Source: Viridothelium virens (Eukaryota > Ascomycota > Dothideomycetes > Trypetheliales > Trypetheliaceae). From it: a DNA stretch of 64,000 nt. The translations under genes and the position numbers were made by a program. This document shows, in pieces, positions 1-10,487 of this stretch. How positions within the stretch are numbered: position 1 is the first letter of the stretch; each line of letters begins with the position of its first letter. Location: the NCBI GenBank assembly GCA_010094025.1, contig ML991776.1, forward strand, positions 124,001 to 188,000, in the 5' to 3' direction. A model generated the notes under the pieces. It did not search any database, had not been told where the DNA came from, and was given only the letters and a program-made list of their open reading frames with translations.

Positions 1-656
1 TCTGCGGTTGTCCTTGTACAGATTTGATGCTTCTACGTTCGCCGGAGAGGAGGTATTGGGATCGTTGAGGAGGCTACAGAATGTGTTTAGAATCTAACCA
101 TAGCTATTGAGGATAGCCCGATCAAGGTAGTAGAGGAGCGATATCCGGTATGGCAACATACCTTTGTATGCTGGTGAGGATGGCAGCCACGTCATAAGTT
201 GGGCTCCATCTGTTTTGTAATATATCCAAGCATAGCTCGCCAGTGCCGTATACGTTGGGGTGAAACATCGTGCTAATGAATTTGACCCCTGGAGGCTTGT
301 TCGGATATTGCTCTTCGAAGTGCATTACGAGCCTGAAAGTGCCATCTTCGAAAGGTGTGTCTGCTGGTCCAATTATAACGGCATTCCTGTGTCTTTGTAA
401 GTGATGCCGAACTCTGTTAGATACCACTGTCTTAGGCGGTCCTCACCAGGTCATAACGTTGTCTGCGACAGGTGACGCTGATACTCCAGCGGGAGGATCA
501 GTTTGCATTCTCTATAAAGTTCCATAATTAGCAAACTATTGCCCAACTCGAGTAATACAGAACCCAGCGCAAAAAAGCCCAAAGTTACTACAATAAAGCA
601 CAGGTAAGCCTTGCCTTGAAATCTCTCATCAATCGGCGGCGGGCGGAGGTAGACAT
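1..656 (-). CDS. rad6: Ubiquitin-conjugating enzyme E2, Rad6/Ubc2 (C-terminus beyond window edge)
   Basis: E2 enzyme of the Rad6 family, which carries ubiquitin for histone H2B and PCNA modification in the nucleus with RING partners (Bre1, Rad18 in yeast). Four exons are read on the minus strand: 656-615, 511-447, 386-162 and 73-1 (open at the edge). The start [14 protein letters not shown] is the canonical Rad6 N-terminus. The HPN motif and the catalytic Cys in GELCLDIL are present, followed by the stretch up to NLYKDNR, so only about 25 residues of the usual roughly 150 are missing past the edge. All joins keep frame (phases 0, 2, 2). Oddity: intron 1 (614-512) starts with GC rather than GT, and no nearby GT donor gives the conserved join FK-RMQTDP. 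I see the motifs directly; the cellular role is family knowledge. Confidence 0.97.
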
Positions 657-1309
657 GGTGAAAGCAGCTGCTGAACTCAAGGCCGAGCTGAAGGTGATGC
701 TGTCGAGATATCTAGATGTACTTGGATGAAGGCTCGATCACCGTGGGGAATATGGTGGGCGTTTGGTGGTGTGAGGACGCCGTCAAGGTCCTCGAGTGGA
801 CGTCATTTGCGGGAGCCAGTGACAGTTTTGCAAAGCTCAACTCCATTCCAGTGCTTGCTCTAGATCGGCAAGCCATCACGTGCTCTTTTTTTCCAACCGT
901 CATCGTATCAAGGTATCGAAAAGATCCTTCAATCTAGAATAATAAAATATCTCTGTCTTTCTCGCTCCTAGTGGTGGTGGAGTAATCCTAGAATAGATGG
1001 GTCAGGTCGATGAGCGTTCTTCGGGAAATATCTAAGGACAACCCGTCTTCAATAGGCCTTTCTATACAGAGTCGAGCTTCATAATATTACTAATAGTGCG
1101 CTACCTATGGAAGGATATAATCATCGTTCACCAGACTCCCCAAGTTAGGCGCAGTGGTGCTTCCCAGCATCGGCCCAGGCCTACCTTGACACTTTATAGT
1201 ACATGAATATACAGTCAGAAAAAAAAGGCGTGAGAACAGCTTTCTGCTCTATAAAATCCCGAAGTAGAAATTCGAACCGTTCCAAACTGGCGACCGCATC
1301 GGGAGAAGG
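657..1309. other. Intergenic: rad6 upstream region and helicase 3' region
   Basis: No convincing gene. The part nearest rad6 contains an ATF/CREB-like half site (gacgtcat, about 799-806) and an E-box-like CACGTG (about 879-884). The short open frames on both strands here mirror each other and match nothing I recognise. Confidence 0.5.
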
Positions 1310-3433
1310 TTAGTTGAAAGGTCCTCTCCCAAAGTCTTGGTTGTTATCTTGTCCGAAACGCCGGCCAGAACCTCCGCCATAACCATCGCCATTGTCATCG
1401 CGCCCAAAGCCTCGACCAGAATTCCTGTTGTAGCCCCCATCGAATCCTCCATCGTATCCACCTCGACTTCGTCGTTCGAATGGCCCAGGTCTTGGCCCAG
1501 ATGCTCTATCATACGAGCCCCCATATCCCCCTCCTCCGCTTCTGGGTCCTCCCCTGGGAGACGGCGCGTCAAAGGAGCCAAATCCGCCTCTTCCAGATCC
1601 ACTTCTAAACGACGACTGTCTGTCTTCATGTCCCACATTAATGCCATCAATCCGGGAGAGGCCTAGCCGATTTACGAGATTTGGACTCATGGCCGGTGGT
1701 GTTTCCCAACCCCATCCGAATTTGGTCCACTGGTTCATTGCGTCGATCAAGTGCTGTTTCTTTGGAAACCATTGGTAGTTTCCAAGCATAGCCATGTACG
1801 CTTTGGATTTGGTCCCTCGATCCACACGCTGCGCAGACTGCCCGATCAGTGAGAGAATCCTACCGACACTTGGAGTCACTTTGGCATTGCGAGTCATGTC
1901 AATGCTTGCGGTTTCCAGCGTGTCATTTGGTCGAATAGGCAGACCCCTCAGCTTGTTTCTCACTTCGCCGGCTTCGATGTCAGAGATAATCAGCCAACCT
2001 TCACCTTCTTTGCCAGCACGCCCAGTCCGTCCAATGCGATGAATGTAGGTATCCCGGTCTCTAGGCAACCCCACCTGGATGACGTGAGTGACGTCTGGAA
2101 AGTCCATTCCACGAGCGGTGACATCAGACGAGAAGAGAATCGCGGATCGTGTTGCACGGAACTGATCAGCAGCCGCCGTTCGTTGTGGCTGAGTCTTTTT
2201 CGCATGGATACTGAAGAACTTCGCTGGCGCAAGTGGATGTTGACGCCCGTCGCCAAGTTCATACAGTATCGACGATGCCAAGTCGACCTCAGCTGTGGAA
2301 CCGAAGTAGACGATAGCCTTGAAAGGCCTTTCTCCAGTTTCATTTCTCGTTTTTGTCTCGCGTTCAGCGAGCTCAAGCAGTGTAGGGAGAAGGTTCTCAA
2401 ACCCCCTTGCTGCGACACTGTGCTGAACCACTCGCTCTACAGTTGGCACATCGTCCTCGGAGACGGTCTTGACATACTTGAACCCAGGTTTCAGAGTTCC
2501 TTGTACGAGATCGACAACTTCTCTTGGTACTGTAGCCGAGAACATCATCGTTTGCCGTGGCTGTTCCGAGGGGTCGGGAAGGAGTCGCTGGAAGTTGTTG
2601 ATTTCTGGCCAGAACCCAGCGTCAAGAAGGCGATCGGCTTCGTCAAGGACAAGCGCGCTCAGTTTTGGTGCCTCCACCCCAGCATAACGGTCGGAAAAGA
2701 TATCATTGAGGCGTCCCGGCGTTCCCACTAGCAGGTGGCAACCCTGCATCTGCATTGTTCGCAAGCCTTGTGATTTCTGCGTCCCACCAACAGCAGCCTG
2801 CACAATGACACTAGTATTTCTTGTCAACCTCCTTGCCTCGGCTGCGATCTGTTCAGCAAGTTCTCTTGTAGGTGAAATGACCACGGCACGAATATCGGCC
2901 GCCGTTGATCGATTATACCGGCTACGTTGGGCCAGCTCGGGATCGACTTTGATGATGTTTTGCAGTATAGGAAGGAGAAACCCCAGCGTCTTCCCAGTAC
3001 CCGTCTTCGCTTGCGCAATGATGTCGGTACCCTTCAATGCCTCTTCAATAGTTAAGCTTTGAACATCGGTCATGGTCTTCAGACCCATTTCTTCTGTGAC
3101 CGTTCGCACCACATTGTCGTGAACTAGTCTCCTTGAAGAGAGTTCGTCAAATCTGGTGATCGGCCCGCCCGAATTCGCTTCATTTATCGACTGATCTGAT
3201 GGAGGTCTTTGCGCATTAACCTCGTCTCGGTATTCCGCTTCCACTGCCGCATTTTGCCACGACCGGGAGCCATTATGCAATTTTCGCGAGCTCAATGTGA
3301 AACCAGCGTTCCGATTTGTTATGAGTCTAGTCCGCTCCAAAGCTGGAGAGGGATGTGATGTTCTGGTAGCAGGGATCGAGGTCGAAAATTTACGGGTGAA
3401 AGATGCGAGACATCTTCTTGAAGCTCCCAACAT
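1310..3433 (-). CDS. MSS116: Mitochondrial DEAD-box RNA helicase, Mss116-like
   Basis: ATP-dependent RNA helicase, 707 aa from the chosen ATG, apparently intronless. In order: a basic, Ser/Arg-rich N-terminus (MLGASRRCLASFTRKFS) like a mitochondrial presequence, motif I AKTGTGKT (about residue 140), PTRELAEQ, TPGR, DEAD (about 263), SAT, TARGMD and HRIGRTGRAG, then a C-terminal tail rich in Arg-Gly-Gly and Tyr-Gly repeats. In yeast Mss116 and the Neurospora CYT-19 relative, this family acts as an RNA chaperone for group I/II intron splicing and mitochondrial translation. The frame stays open 95 codons upstream, but that stretch lacks targeting character, so the start just before the presequence was preferred. 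Some other mitochondrial DEAD-box paralogue is possible; helicase identity itself is certain. Confidence 0.92.
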   Translation of the reverse strand: MLGASRRCLASFTRKFSTSIPATRTSHPSPALERTRLITNRNAGFTLSSRKLHNGSRSWQNAAVEAEYRDEVNAQRPPSDQSINEANSGGPITRFDELSSRRLVHDNVVRTVTEEMGLKTMTDVQSLTIEEALKGTDIIAQAKTGTGKTLGFLLPILQNIIKVDPELAQRSRYNRSTAADIRAVVISPTRELAEQIAAEARRLTRNTSVIVQAAVGGTQKSQGLRTMQMQGCHLLVGTPGRLNDIFSDRYAGVEAPKLSALVLDEADRLLDAGFWPEINNFQRLLPDPSEQPRQTMMFSATVPREVVDLVQGTLKPGFKYVKTVSEDDVPTVERVVQHSVAARGFENLLPTLLELAERETKTRNETGERPFKAIVYFGSTAEVDLASSILYELGDGRQHPLAPAKFFSIHAKKTQPQRTAAADQFRATRSAILFSSDVTARGMDFPDVTHVIQVGLPRDRDTYIHRIGRTGRAGKEGEGWLIISDIEAGEVRNKLRGLPIRPNDTLETASIDMTRNAKVTPSVGRILSLIGQSAQRVDRGTKSKAYMAMLGNYQWFPKKQHLIDAMNQWTKFGWGWETPPAMSPNLVNRLGLSRIDGINVGHEDRQSSFRSGSGRGGFGSFDAPSPRGGPRSGGGGYGGSYDRASGPRPGPFERRSRGGYDGGFDGGYNRNSGRGFGRDDNGDGYGGGSGRRFGQDNNQDFGRGPFN

Positions 3434-4049
3434 TCTCCCGAAACCACGTCTAATCAGATCCAAGGGTTCAAAGGATCGATAGAGGATGGGATGAATGGAA
3501 GTGATGCGAATGGAAGAAACGAAAGGATGGGGCAAGGAGTGAGTGGAAAATTGATGGGCAGAAGGGCTTTCTTGGACTGGACATCTGAGATAGAGTGATC
3601 GGCAGAGAAAAAATACGCTCCCGACGCCATTCCCCTTTAAGTTCAGCAAGCATCCTATTAGAAACCCCAAGCGCTTGAGAGCAATGTGAACACAACCACC
3701 CATTGACACCAACTCCACTGGCTACATGAACAGAGCAAAGGCGCCCCTGGCTCAGGCCTTGGTATGGGACCCATTTCCGAATGATAACACGATCCCAGCC
3801 AGTCTATACAGCTTCCTAATAGCCAAAAATAATCAAGGAACCGCAAGGAGTGGAGAGCCAGCCGAAAGGACCAGAATATCTATTTTCACATTTGACAGCA
3901 CACAATGATATGCACAAGCAAGACTCTATCGTTCAAGCATGAATCATGACGTCGCACATCTCTACATCGCACGCAATGTCGTAGTCGCCTCGAAAATCCG
4001 CCACAGTTGGATGTCAATCATCCCTCATCCTCGCCTCATGAATTTACTC
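3434..4049. other. Intergenic: helicase promoter region
   Basis: Separates the helicase start from the 3' end of the next minus-strand gene. I see no gene or repeat here, only short overlapping frames without protein character. Confidence 0.5.
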
Positions 4050-5082
4050 TCACCTGCGCGCTTGCCGTGGACTGCTCGGAGTCGCTCCTACAATCGCTAA
4101 CCCCTCTCCGATGCCCTCGTGTAGACCACCGGCCATTCCTTGTATCCACCAGGAACCGAATTCCTGCATGGCTTGGCCCACCTTGCCGTCATTGAGTTTG
4201 CATACAGCGCCCACCATCTCGATCGACCTTTGTCCTACACTATCGATCGCATCCAGGGTAGATCTCACGACTCGCTCGCACACGCGATTCTCGCGTTCGT
4301 ATCGGTACATGAAAGCGAGCAGAAGCTTAACATACGGTAAAAGGTAATGGATGATGAGGAAGAATTGGATTGTTACGAACGCAAAAAAGCGATGGATTGC
4401 GGACACGTCTTCGCTGCTTGCCTTTACAGGCGCGACTTCCTCAGGGCGAGCCACGAGACTCTGATCTTGGCTGATGAGTGTCAATCTACAGCCTCGGGCT
4501 TTAATTGGTAGCGCCGCACGAATGCGCAAGTATTCTTCCGCTGTGAGATCCTCGGGTAATGCTCGCAGCAGATAAGTGAGACCATCCACGTATAGATGGC
4601 GACTGAAGAGCGGTGTATTGCATCCTGAATGTTGTGGTGGACGGTTAGACTCATGTGCAGCGAGATTCAAAAGATTGATTCCTATCTACTGTGAGTATGG
4701 AACTTCACCCACAAAACATTTCGTTCCGCAAATACTTGCCTTGATTCCCGTACTTCCAAAGGATGCCGCTTTTGGATTGGGCTCCTGCGTTGAGAAACTC
4801 CTCCGATATCATGGTAATGTCATCACTCTGCATATCGAGCTCTAAAGAACCCCTTGAGTCCGTCTCGGTACCATCAGAGAGGGTCGGTGGAGAATAGTTT
4901 GGCGGAGGTGTACCGACATCCAAGCTATCAATGCTATAGCTTCGTCTGGACTCGTGGTTGCCATCGGATGTTCGACGAAACGATGCGATCCTAGGAATAC
5001 GGTTTCGAACATACGATGGCAGAATTCTGAATAGCAGTGAACGGGCCTGCGTGCTGCTCGACGACCTCTGCCGAAGATTCAT
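4050..5082 (-). CDS. Unrecognised fungal protein with one membrane segment, 305 aa
   Basis: Two exons, 5082-4740 and 4624-4050. The start is the first true ATG (MNLRQRSSSS). The N-terminal ~115 residues are Ser/Arg/Asp-rich and probably disordered. After the intron comes a compact part with a hydrophobic stretch (FFAFVTIQFFLIIHYLLPYV) likely to cross or lie on a membrane, then an amphipathic C-terminal region ending in a Gly/Ala segment. The intron (4739-4625, 115 bp) begins GCAAGT after AAG: only this GC donor keeps frame with the acceptor TTCAG, which has a CTAAC branch site upstream; the GT four bases on would shift the frame. I do not recognise the family and assign no function. It sits in a run of four minus-strand genes. 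Confidence 0.78.
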
Positions 5083-5463
5083 AGTAACTAATGTCAAAAA
5101 TCATAAGGAGTAGCAGAAGCAAAAAGGACAAAGCAACCAGATTCCAAAATTTGAGCTCGACTGCAGTGCGTAAGAATGTGCAAGCAAGTTCCGCGGCAAA
5201 GAAGACAAAAAAAAGGTTGGCAAATCCGTCATCTTGGCGATCGCATGTGAACGTAGGCTTTTAATCCAACAAAAAGCGGGCCGATAGCTAGAGCTCCTCC
5301 TTGTTGAGGTCTCTAGTGCTAAAGCTTATCTAGTATTTGCTTTATAACAACACTCAAGATTGCCTGGCACCTCGCAAATATCCTACATTGATATACAAGA
5401 AGAGCCTAACTAATCCGTCAGTATCGATGGACCTACAAAATTCAGGGCAAAAGAATTCCCAGG
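5083..5463. other. Intergenic between two minus-strand genes
   Basis: Holds the upstream region of the 305-aa gene and the 3' flank of the SDR gene. AT-rich near 5320-5420. No gene seen. Confidence 0.5.
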
Positions 5464-6708
5464 TCAGGCCCATTTGCTCGACTCTTTGTCACACCATTTC
5501 CAGAATTTCGCCGACCCACCATCCTCATTCCTGAGGTTTTCTTGGACGTCGGGCCTTGGATCGCTAAAGCGGCCCCATGGAATGATGTAGCTGCCATTCT
5601 TATCCGGCGTCACTTCCGGAGAGCAGCCAGCGAAGAGTTCAGTGTACGCTCCGTATCTTGCTGGGTGGAGGAATATTTTCTCCTATAGGGCGGCGCAATT
5701 GTCAGCAGGTGCGTACCAGCCAGTACCATCAACTTCTGCATCAAATGACGCCTTATTCAAATGCCGCAATGCACTTACAATGACAAACTTCTCCAATCTT
5801 GGAGTGTGGCGATCTAGCTCCGTCTTCAGATTCCCTGGATTCCATGACTTTCATCATCAGTGACCGTGGCCGAGCAACCCGTCGATGGGGCCCACTTACC
5901 ACACTGACGATTCCGTCTTCTCCGGCTCGTTTCGCCAGCTCGTGCGCAAGAAACACGTTCCCAACCTTTGACTGACTATAGTCTGCTGACCTGCCGAGAA
6001 CTTTAGGGGCTCCTTGGGCATCGAATTCGATTCCACCCTCGGGAGCCATGACTTCTGTAGCAAGAGAACCTGCCCATGTAACGCGGACGGACCCGGAGGG
6101 CGAAGATGCTGCTGTACGTTCGAGCACAGGGAGAAGCAGCTTGGTGAATAAATAAGGCCCGAGGCAATTTGTTCCCATTTGAAGCTCATAGCCCTGCACA
6201 GATGATTGCGTTGGCCCCAAGCTGATGCTACCATCTACCTAAAGAGAAAGACACTTACTTGGACCGTCTTACTTCCATTGGGCGGATTCATCACGCCAGC
6301 GTTGTTAGTCAGACAATGCAGAGTATCGGATTTCGAGAGGAACGAGTCAACAGCAGGCTTTATAGAAGCCAGGTCGGCGAGGTCTACTTTCAAGAACTCA
6401 ATGTGACCTTTCGACTCTGGAATTTTTTCTTGGATTGTCTTGATCGATTTGAGACCCTTCTCTTCATTACGCCCTGCAAGATAGATAGTTCCGTTCCGTT
6501 GATAAAGGATTTTGGCAAGCTCAAAGCCACAGCCTACGTAGCCCGTCACAATGAAGACCTACTCACAATTAGCTAGCTTTACGGATACTTTACCCCGCGA
6601 TGTTCGACTAACCTTGCCCTTCTGATCATCGAGATTTTGCTCTGTAAGGCATGGTGGGGGGATTCTGAAGCTTTGATCGCAAACGTTCCTCAGAGACGAA
6701 TAACGCAT
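5464..6708 (-). CDS. Short-chain dehydrogenase, retinol-dehydrogenase-like, 325 aa
   Basis: Classical SDR fold NAD(P)-dependent oxidoreductase; substrate unknown. Five exons: 6708-6613, 6558-6259, 6193-5900, 5847-5779 and 5682-5464, all joined in phase 0 at GT-AG introns of 52-96 bp. Visible motifs: nucleotide loop VTGYVGCGFEL, NNAGVM, a Ser in the AGSLA strand, catalytic YSQSK, then SWNPGNLKTEL and a C-terminal YGAYTELFAG...IIPWGR typical of fungal retinol-dehydrogenase-like proteins. The chosen start gives MRYSSLRN..SF.IP...LTEQNL, the usual N-terminus of this subfamily; an open extension of 22 codons upstream is not used. Oddity: the Gly-rich loop has two residues between TG and GxG where the family pattern TGxxxGxG has three. 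Confidence 0.92.
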
Positions 6709-8277
6709 TTTGATTGGTAATGAAGGCACAGCTTGTCTTAGCGGGATTCTCTTCGAAGAGCGAATTCTAGGCATTTATGGAAGACATCATTATCGGACAG
6801 TCGGCAGTTAAAGCCATTCCAACTTGCCGCACTACTTGTCTCAGTGTTACCTTCAACGTCTCTTCACCTTGTATGACGTCTCATAGTGGCAAGTCGGCCG
6901 CATGGACTCATTTTCACATGCAGGACTTGGGGTTTAAGCTGGCAGGGGCGTGATTTTGACAGAGCAGGTCCTACTCTAGAAGTCAAGCAAGCATTCGCTC
7001 AAGGCCCTTAGAGGAAATGTCCACTCCCACCAAAAAATCATTTCATACCACAGAAACTTGTTGTATGAATTTTCAGTCATCATTATCATCTCTGCATCGC
7101 TACGAATTCAACTTTTTTGATTTGTCAGGGTCTTGATAGAGCACGCGATTTCGGCTTGGTGTCGCTGTTGCGCCGTATTCTGGAAAAGATGGGGTTCCCG
7201 CAATCAACACAGGATCAAGCATGGTAGCAATGTTCATGGAATTGCTACTTAGCCATCATGGGTGATTTTAGTCTTCTTCGCACCGACAAAGAACGACATC
7301 TTCCAGCATTCATTCAGTATCCTTTGATCGCCATTCATCCACAGCGATTCACCCCGGAGCGGCACTCTTCCTTCTTCGCTGAGTGGGAATTCTTCCCGAG
7401 CTCGACCTTTATGATCAATTCGAAGCACAGAGAGAAGAAAATGTCCGACCCCAATGCCGGAATGATCATTCTTGAGATATTATGTAACGGCAAGGTCTTT
7501 GCGACTCTGACGAGATAGCGCGCGTGACCCCATGTGCACAATCGTGGCTTACACAGAATATCTTCGAGCTGCTTTTTCGCTCAGAAGCACAACGCTCTAG
7601 AGCACAACAGTAATTTCACTAAACAGTCTTGTATCACGAAGAGATGGAAGGTGTGAATCAAAAGTGGGCTCTGCAAGCCCCAAAGTGCTCGCCCGTTATC
7701 GTAGCTGAACTCACGTGATGAGTTTCGCTCTCCGCCAAGGTTCACCATTACCGCAACACTGCCAAAACCTCCACTCTCTCTGCTGAGCATGGCGCAGGAC
7801 GATTGAGCGCAATATGTCGGCAATCCAAAACACGATGCGACTACAACGGTGAAGCATGTCCGAGATTCACTCGGCTTGGACAGACTTGAGTAATGGATTC
7901 CGCCTTTTACCGAGCCATTCATCAGGATGAGGTTGCAACATGACGAGACTTGCGTTCTGTGAGATATGTCTGATTGTCGACCTACCTACCTACCTACCTA
8001 CCCGATATATCCCCTAGTTAGGGAGCAATTGTGCACGTGATATCTTTCCATGGTTCCTCCCTAACATGGACTTTCACCTTCTTTACCGTAGCTGGTTCTT
8101 TAGACCTTCAGACCAAAACAATGACTTTGTGCCAGTCACTCTCAGCTTCCACGAGCATCCATAATATCATCGATACGGGCTTGGTAGCTCAGGGGTATCG
8201 AAATCCAGCAGACGGACAAGAGATCGAGAAGAAGCGGAAAAGCAACACAAATACAAGCGATGGAAGCAGAGCCATGA
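6709..8277. other. Gene-free stretch, about 1.6 kb
   Basis: Several open frames under 115 codons on both strands, none with recognisable protein character or coherent splice sites. Contains a CCTA microsatellite. Marks the left edge of a gene-poor segment. Confidence 0.45.
7981..8002. repeat. (CCTA)n microsatellite
   Basis: Five perfect CCTA units plus a partial one, in otherwise non-coding sequence. Confidence 0.95.
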
Positions 8278-10487
8278 TTAGCAAGTTGGAAGACGCTCTT
8301 CAGCCCCCTTCACATGCTCGATATACAGGAAATTCTCTGCACATGGGCAAATCCCACAGCTGACCTCGTAATCCACTCCACCCTTCTCAGGAAAAGGACT
8401 GTTTTCTCGCGCAAGGTTGACAATGTAATAGCACCTACATCTGCCGCACTGGTCTGCGTAGTCGAAGCGTGCAGTGATCGCTTGCCATACGTGTTGTTCC
8501 AGATGTCTCACCCGATCAGGATGACCGCTTTGGAATTTTGACCGGAGTTGCTGCCATTGCTCGTTTGATAGACGGTGTTTGGTATTGCCAAAAAGTTGAA
8601 TTTTCAACTCAGTCAGTTCTTTGGATGCTGGAACCAGATAATTGTTGCGAATCTCTTCGGGAACACAGACGTCTCTTGATTCAGAGAGAAAATTGCGCCA
8701 CGGAAGATTTTTCGTATTTTTCGAAGGCCAGAATGGCTTTGTCGCTCCAATTCTTTGGTAGGTTTCATCCAAACAAATGATTTTTGGTGCAGTCACAGGG
8801 GCGTTACGTGACTTTTTTCCTTTTTGAGGGCCAGACTTCCAGCGTCCGCTCTGAAGTTCAGATATGAAATTCCTCAAGGATTCCTGCTGAACTTCAATTG
8901 AACTAGCACGACTATCAGACTCTCCTTCCCGGTCGTTTGTAGCGACTCGAATAATAAGAATCACAATTTCTTGGGAGGTACGGCATATCCATCGATGTTC
9001 TTTTCTGTTGAATTCTGTGATGACATTACTACTAATATTGTTTTTATATTAGAGCTGAAAGCACGTACCAGGAACCAAATTCCATCTAGCAATGGAACTG
9101 CATATGCTCGCGGCTGAGGTATTGATCACTTCAAGATTGGTCGCCCAGTGAGCATCATCGAACGAGTGAGATTTGACCCATGTGCAAAAATGATCAAAAA
9201 GACACTGGTATTGTAAAATGATGCGACCTAAAAGAGGTAATAGACGATCCTGTAAGGCCTCCCGATTGCACATGGCTATTTCCACTGCCTTGTTTGCATA
9301 ACTGATGTTGTTCTGGAAATGTGCCATGGCCTCTCCAATCTCTTTGACTATGCTCTCTATCTCGGACAAAGCCTTCTCTTTGCTCGATGAACGAGTGAGT
9401 ACCGTATACCAGCTGTCGAGATCAAATGTTGGGAAGGCGGTATATTGTAAAGAAGGGTAACTCCACCCTTTCGAAATCATCATCGGAGTTAGTCTGATCT
9501 AAGGGAGCCATTGCTCTTCAACTATGTCCTCTAAATACCCAACGATCGCAAGAGATAGCCATGACGATTTGTGCATATGGACGTTTGTAAGTTTGTTCCT
9601 CAAACAACGTACTTGCTTGCTGCGAGAACAAAGCCTCCCCGATGTACTTGCTCAAAAGCAAATTCCTTTCTTTCAACAGTACGGCTAGCATTCTCCTGTT
9701 GCATCCCTTCGTCATGCTGCAAACTCTCTATGTCTGCTTTGAGACGAGCACATGAAAAAGAGTCGTGGAAGCCGTCTAGAGGGTATGTCCGGAGCTGAGG
9801 CTCAGTGACTTCGTATTCCTCGTCTTCATGGTGGTCATCTAACTCTTGAAACCAAGGTCTAGCAATAATCCAGAGTTGGTTGTTATCCAATGACTTCACA
9901 ACACTGAATCGTGTGTCTGACCAATTTTCTTGGACGGAATAAGTTACTAATGAGCCTATCTCTATAAAGCGGCGAATGTCGGGCATCTTTGAAAGCCTCT
10001 CTTCGACTTCAGCTCGTGTCTCTGTGGTAGTGTTCTGTAGAAGAGAAGAGGACTGCTCTGAATCGTCATCATCGGTCTGAATAGTTTCAGAGCTTATGTC
10101 TTGACCAGTCATGTTATTCTTTTCTGATGAGATTCCTCGCGAATTGGTGTTGTTTATGAAATAGGCACTGCCAATCTTCAGTGAAAAATGCGTGTCGCCT
10201 TGCTGATCCGGTAGATTACGTGTATACGGGTAGTCTTCGGTCAGATCCAACGTATCCACTTCATCAGTTCCGTTCGTCCAGATGCCATACTCAAACTCGC
10301 CCCGAGATCCAAGATATAGAATTCCAAGACCAGCAGTGTAATATCTGTCGTAGAATTTATATATTTCGTTATTCGTATATTCGTCGGTTATAGCATTTAG
10401 ATCTTCCTTAAATTCTTCAAGTGGAATTCGTAGGTCGTAGAACAGCGGTTCAATAGCACGCTTCCACGAAAGTGGTGAAGATGCCAT
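8278..10487 (-). CDS. Unrecognised 678-aa protein with a twin CxxCxC C-terminus
   Basis: Proposed three exons: 10487-9613, 9493-9069 and 9014-8278. Both joins use GTACGT donors and keep frame. The first acceptor (GATCAG) is less certain than the second (CATCACAG). The N-terminal part is acidic, with a Ser/Thr/Asp-rich linker around residues 130-165. The middle exon is mostly helical and leucine-rich. The C-terminus has two clusters, Cys623/626/628 and Cys653/656/658, each C-x2-C-x-C, that could bind a metal. No signal peptide or membrane span. I do not recognise the family. It sits in the gene-poor segment with another unrecognised gene, so it may be lineage-restricted. Confidence refers to the gene model; function is unknown. 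Confidence 0.68.

Noticed and set aside
2039-2731. 230-codon plus-strand frame
   Set aside because: Antisense of the DEAD-box helicase core; no recognisable protein features.
7258-7518. 86-codon plus-strand frame starting with ATG
   Set aside because: Short, no splice partners, no domain; the overlapping antisense frame is equally open.
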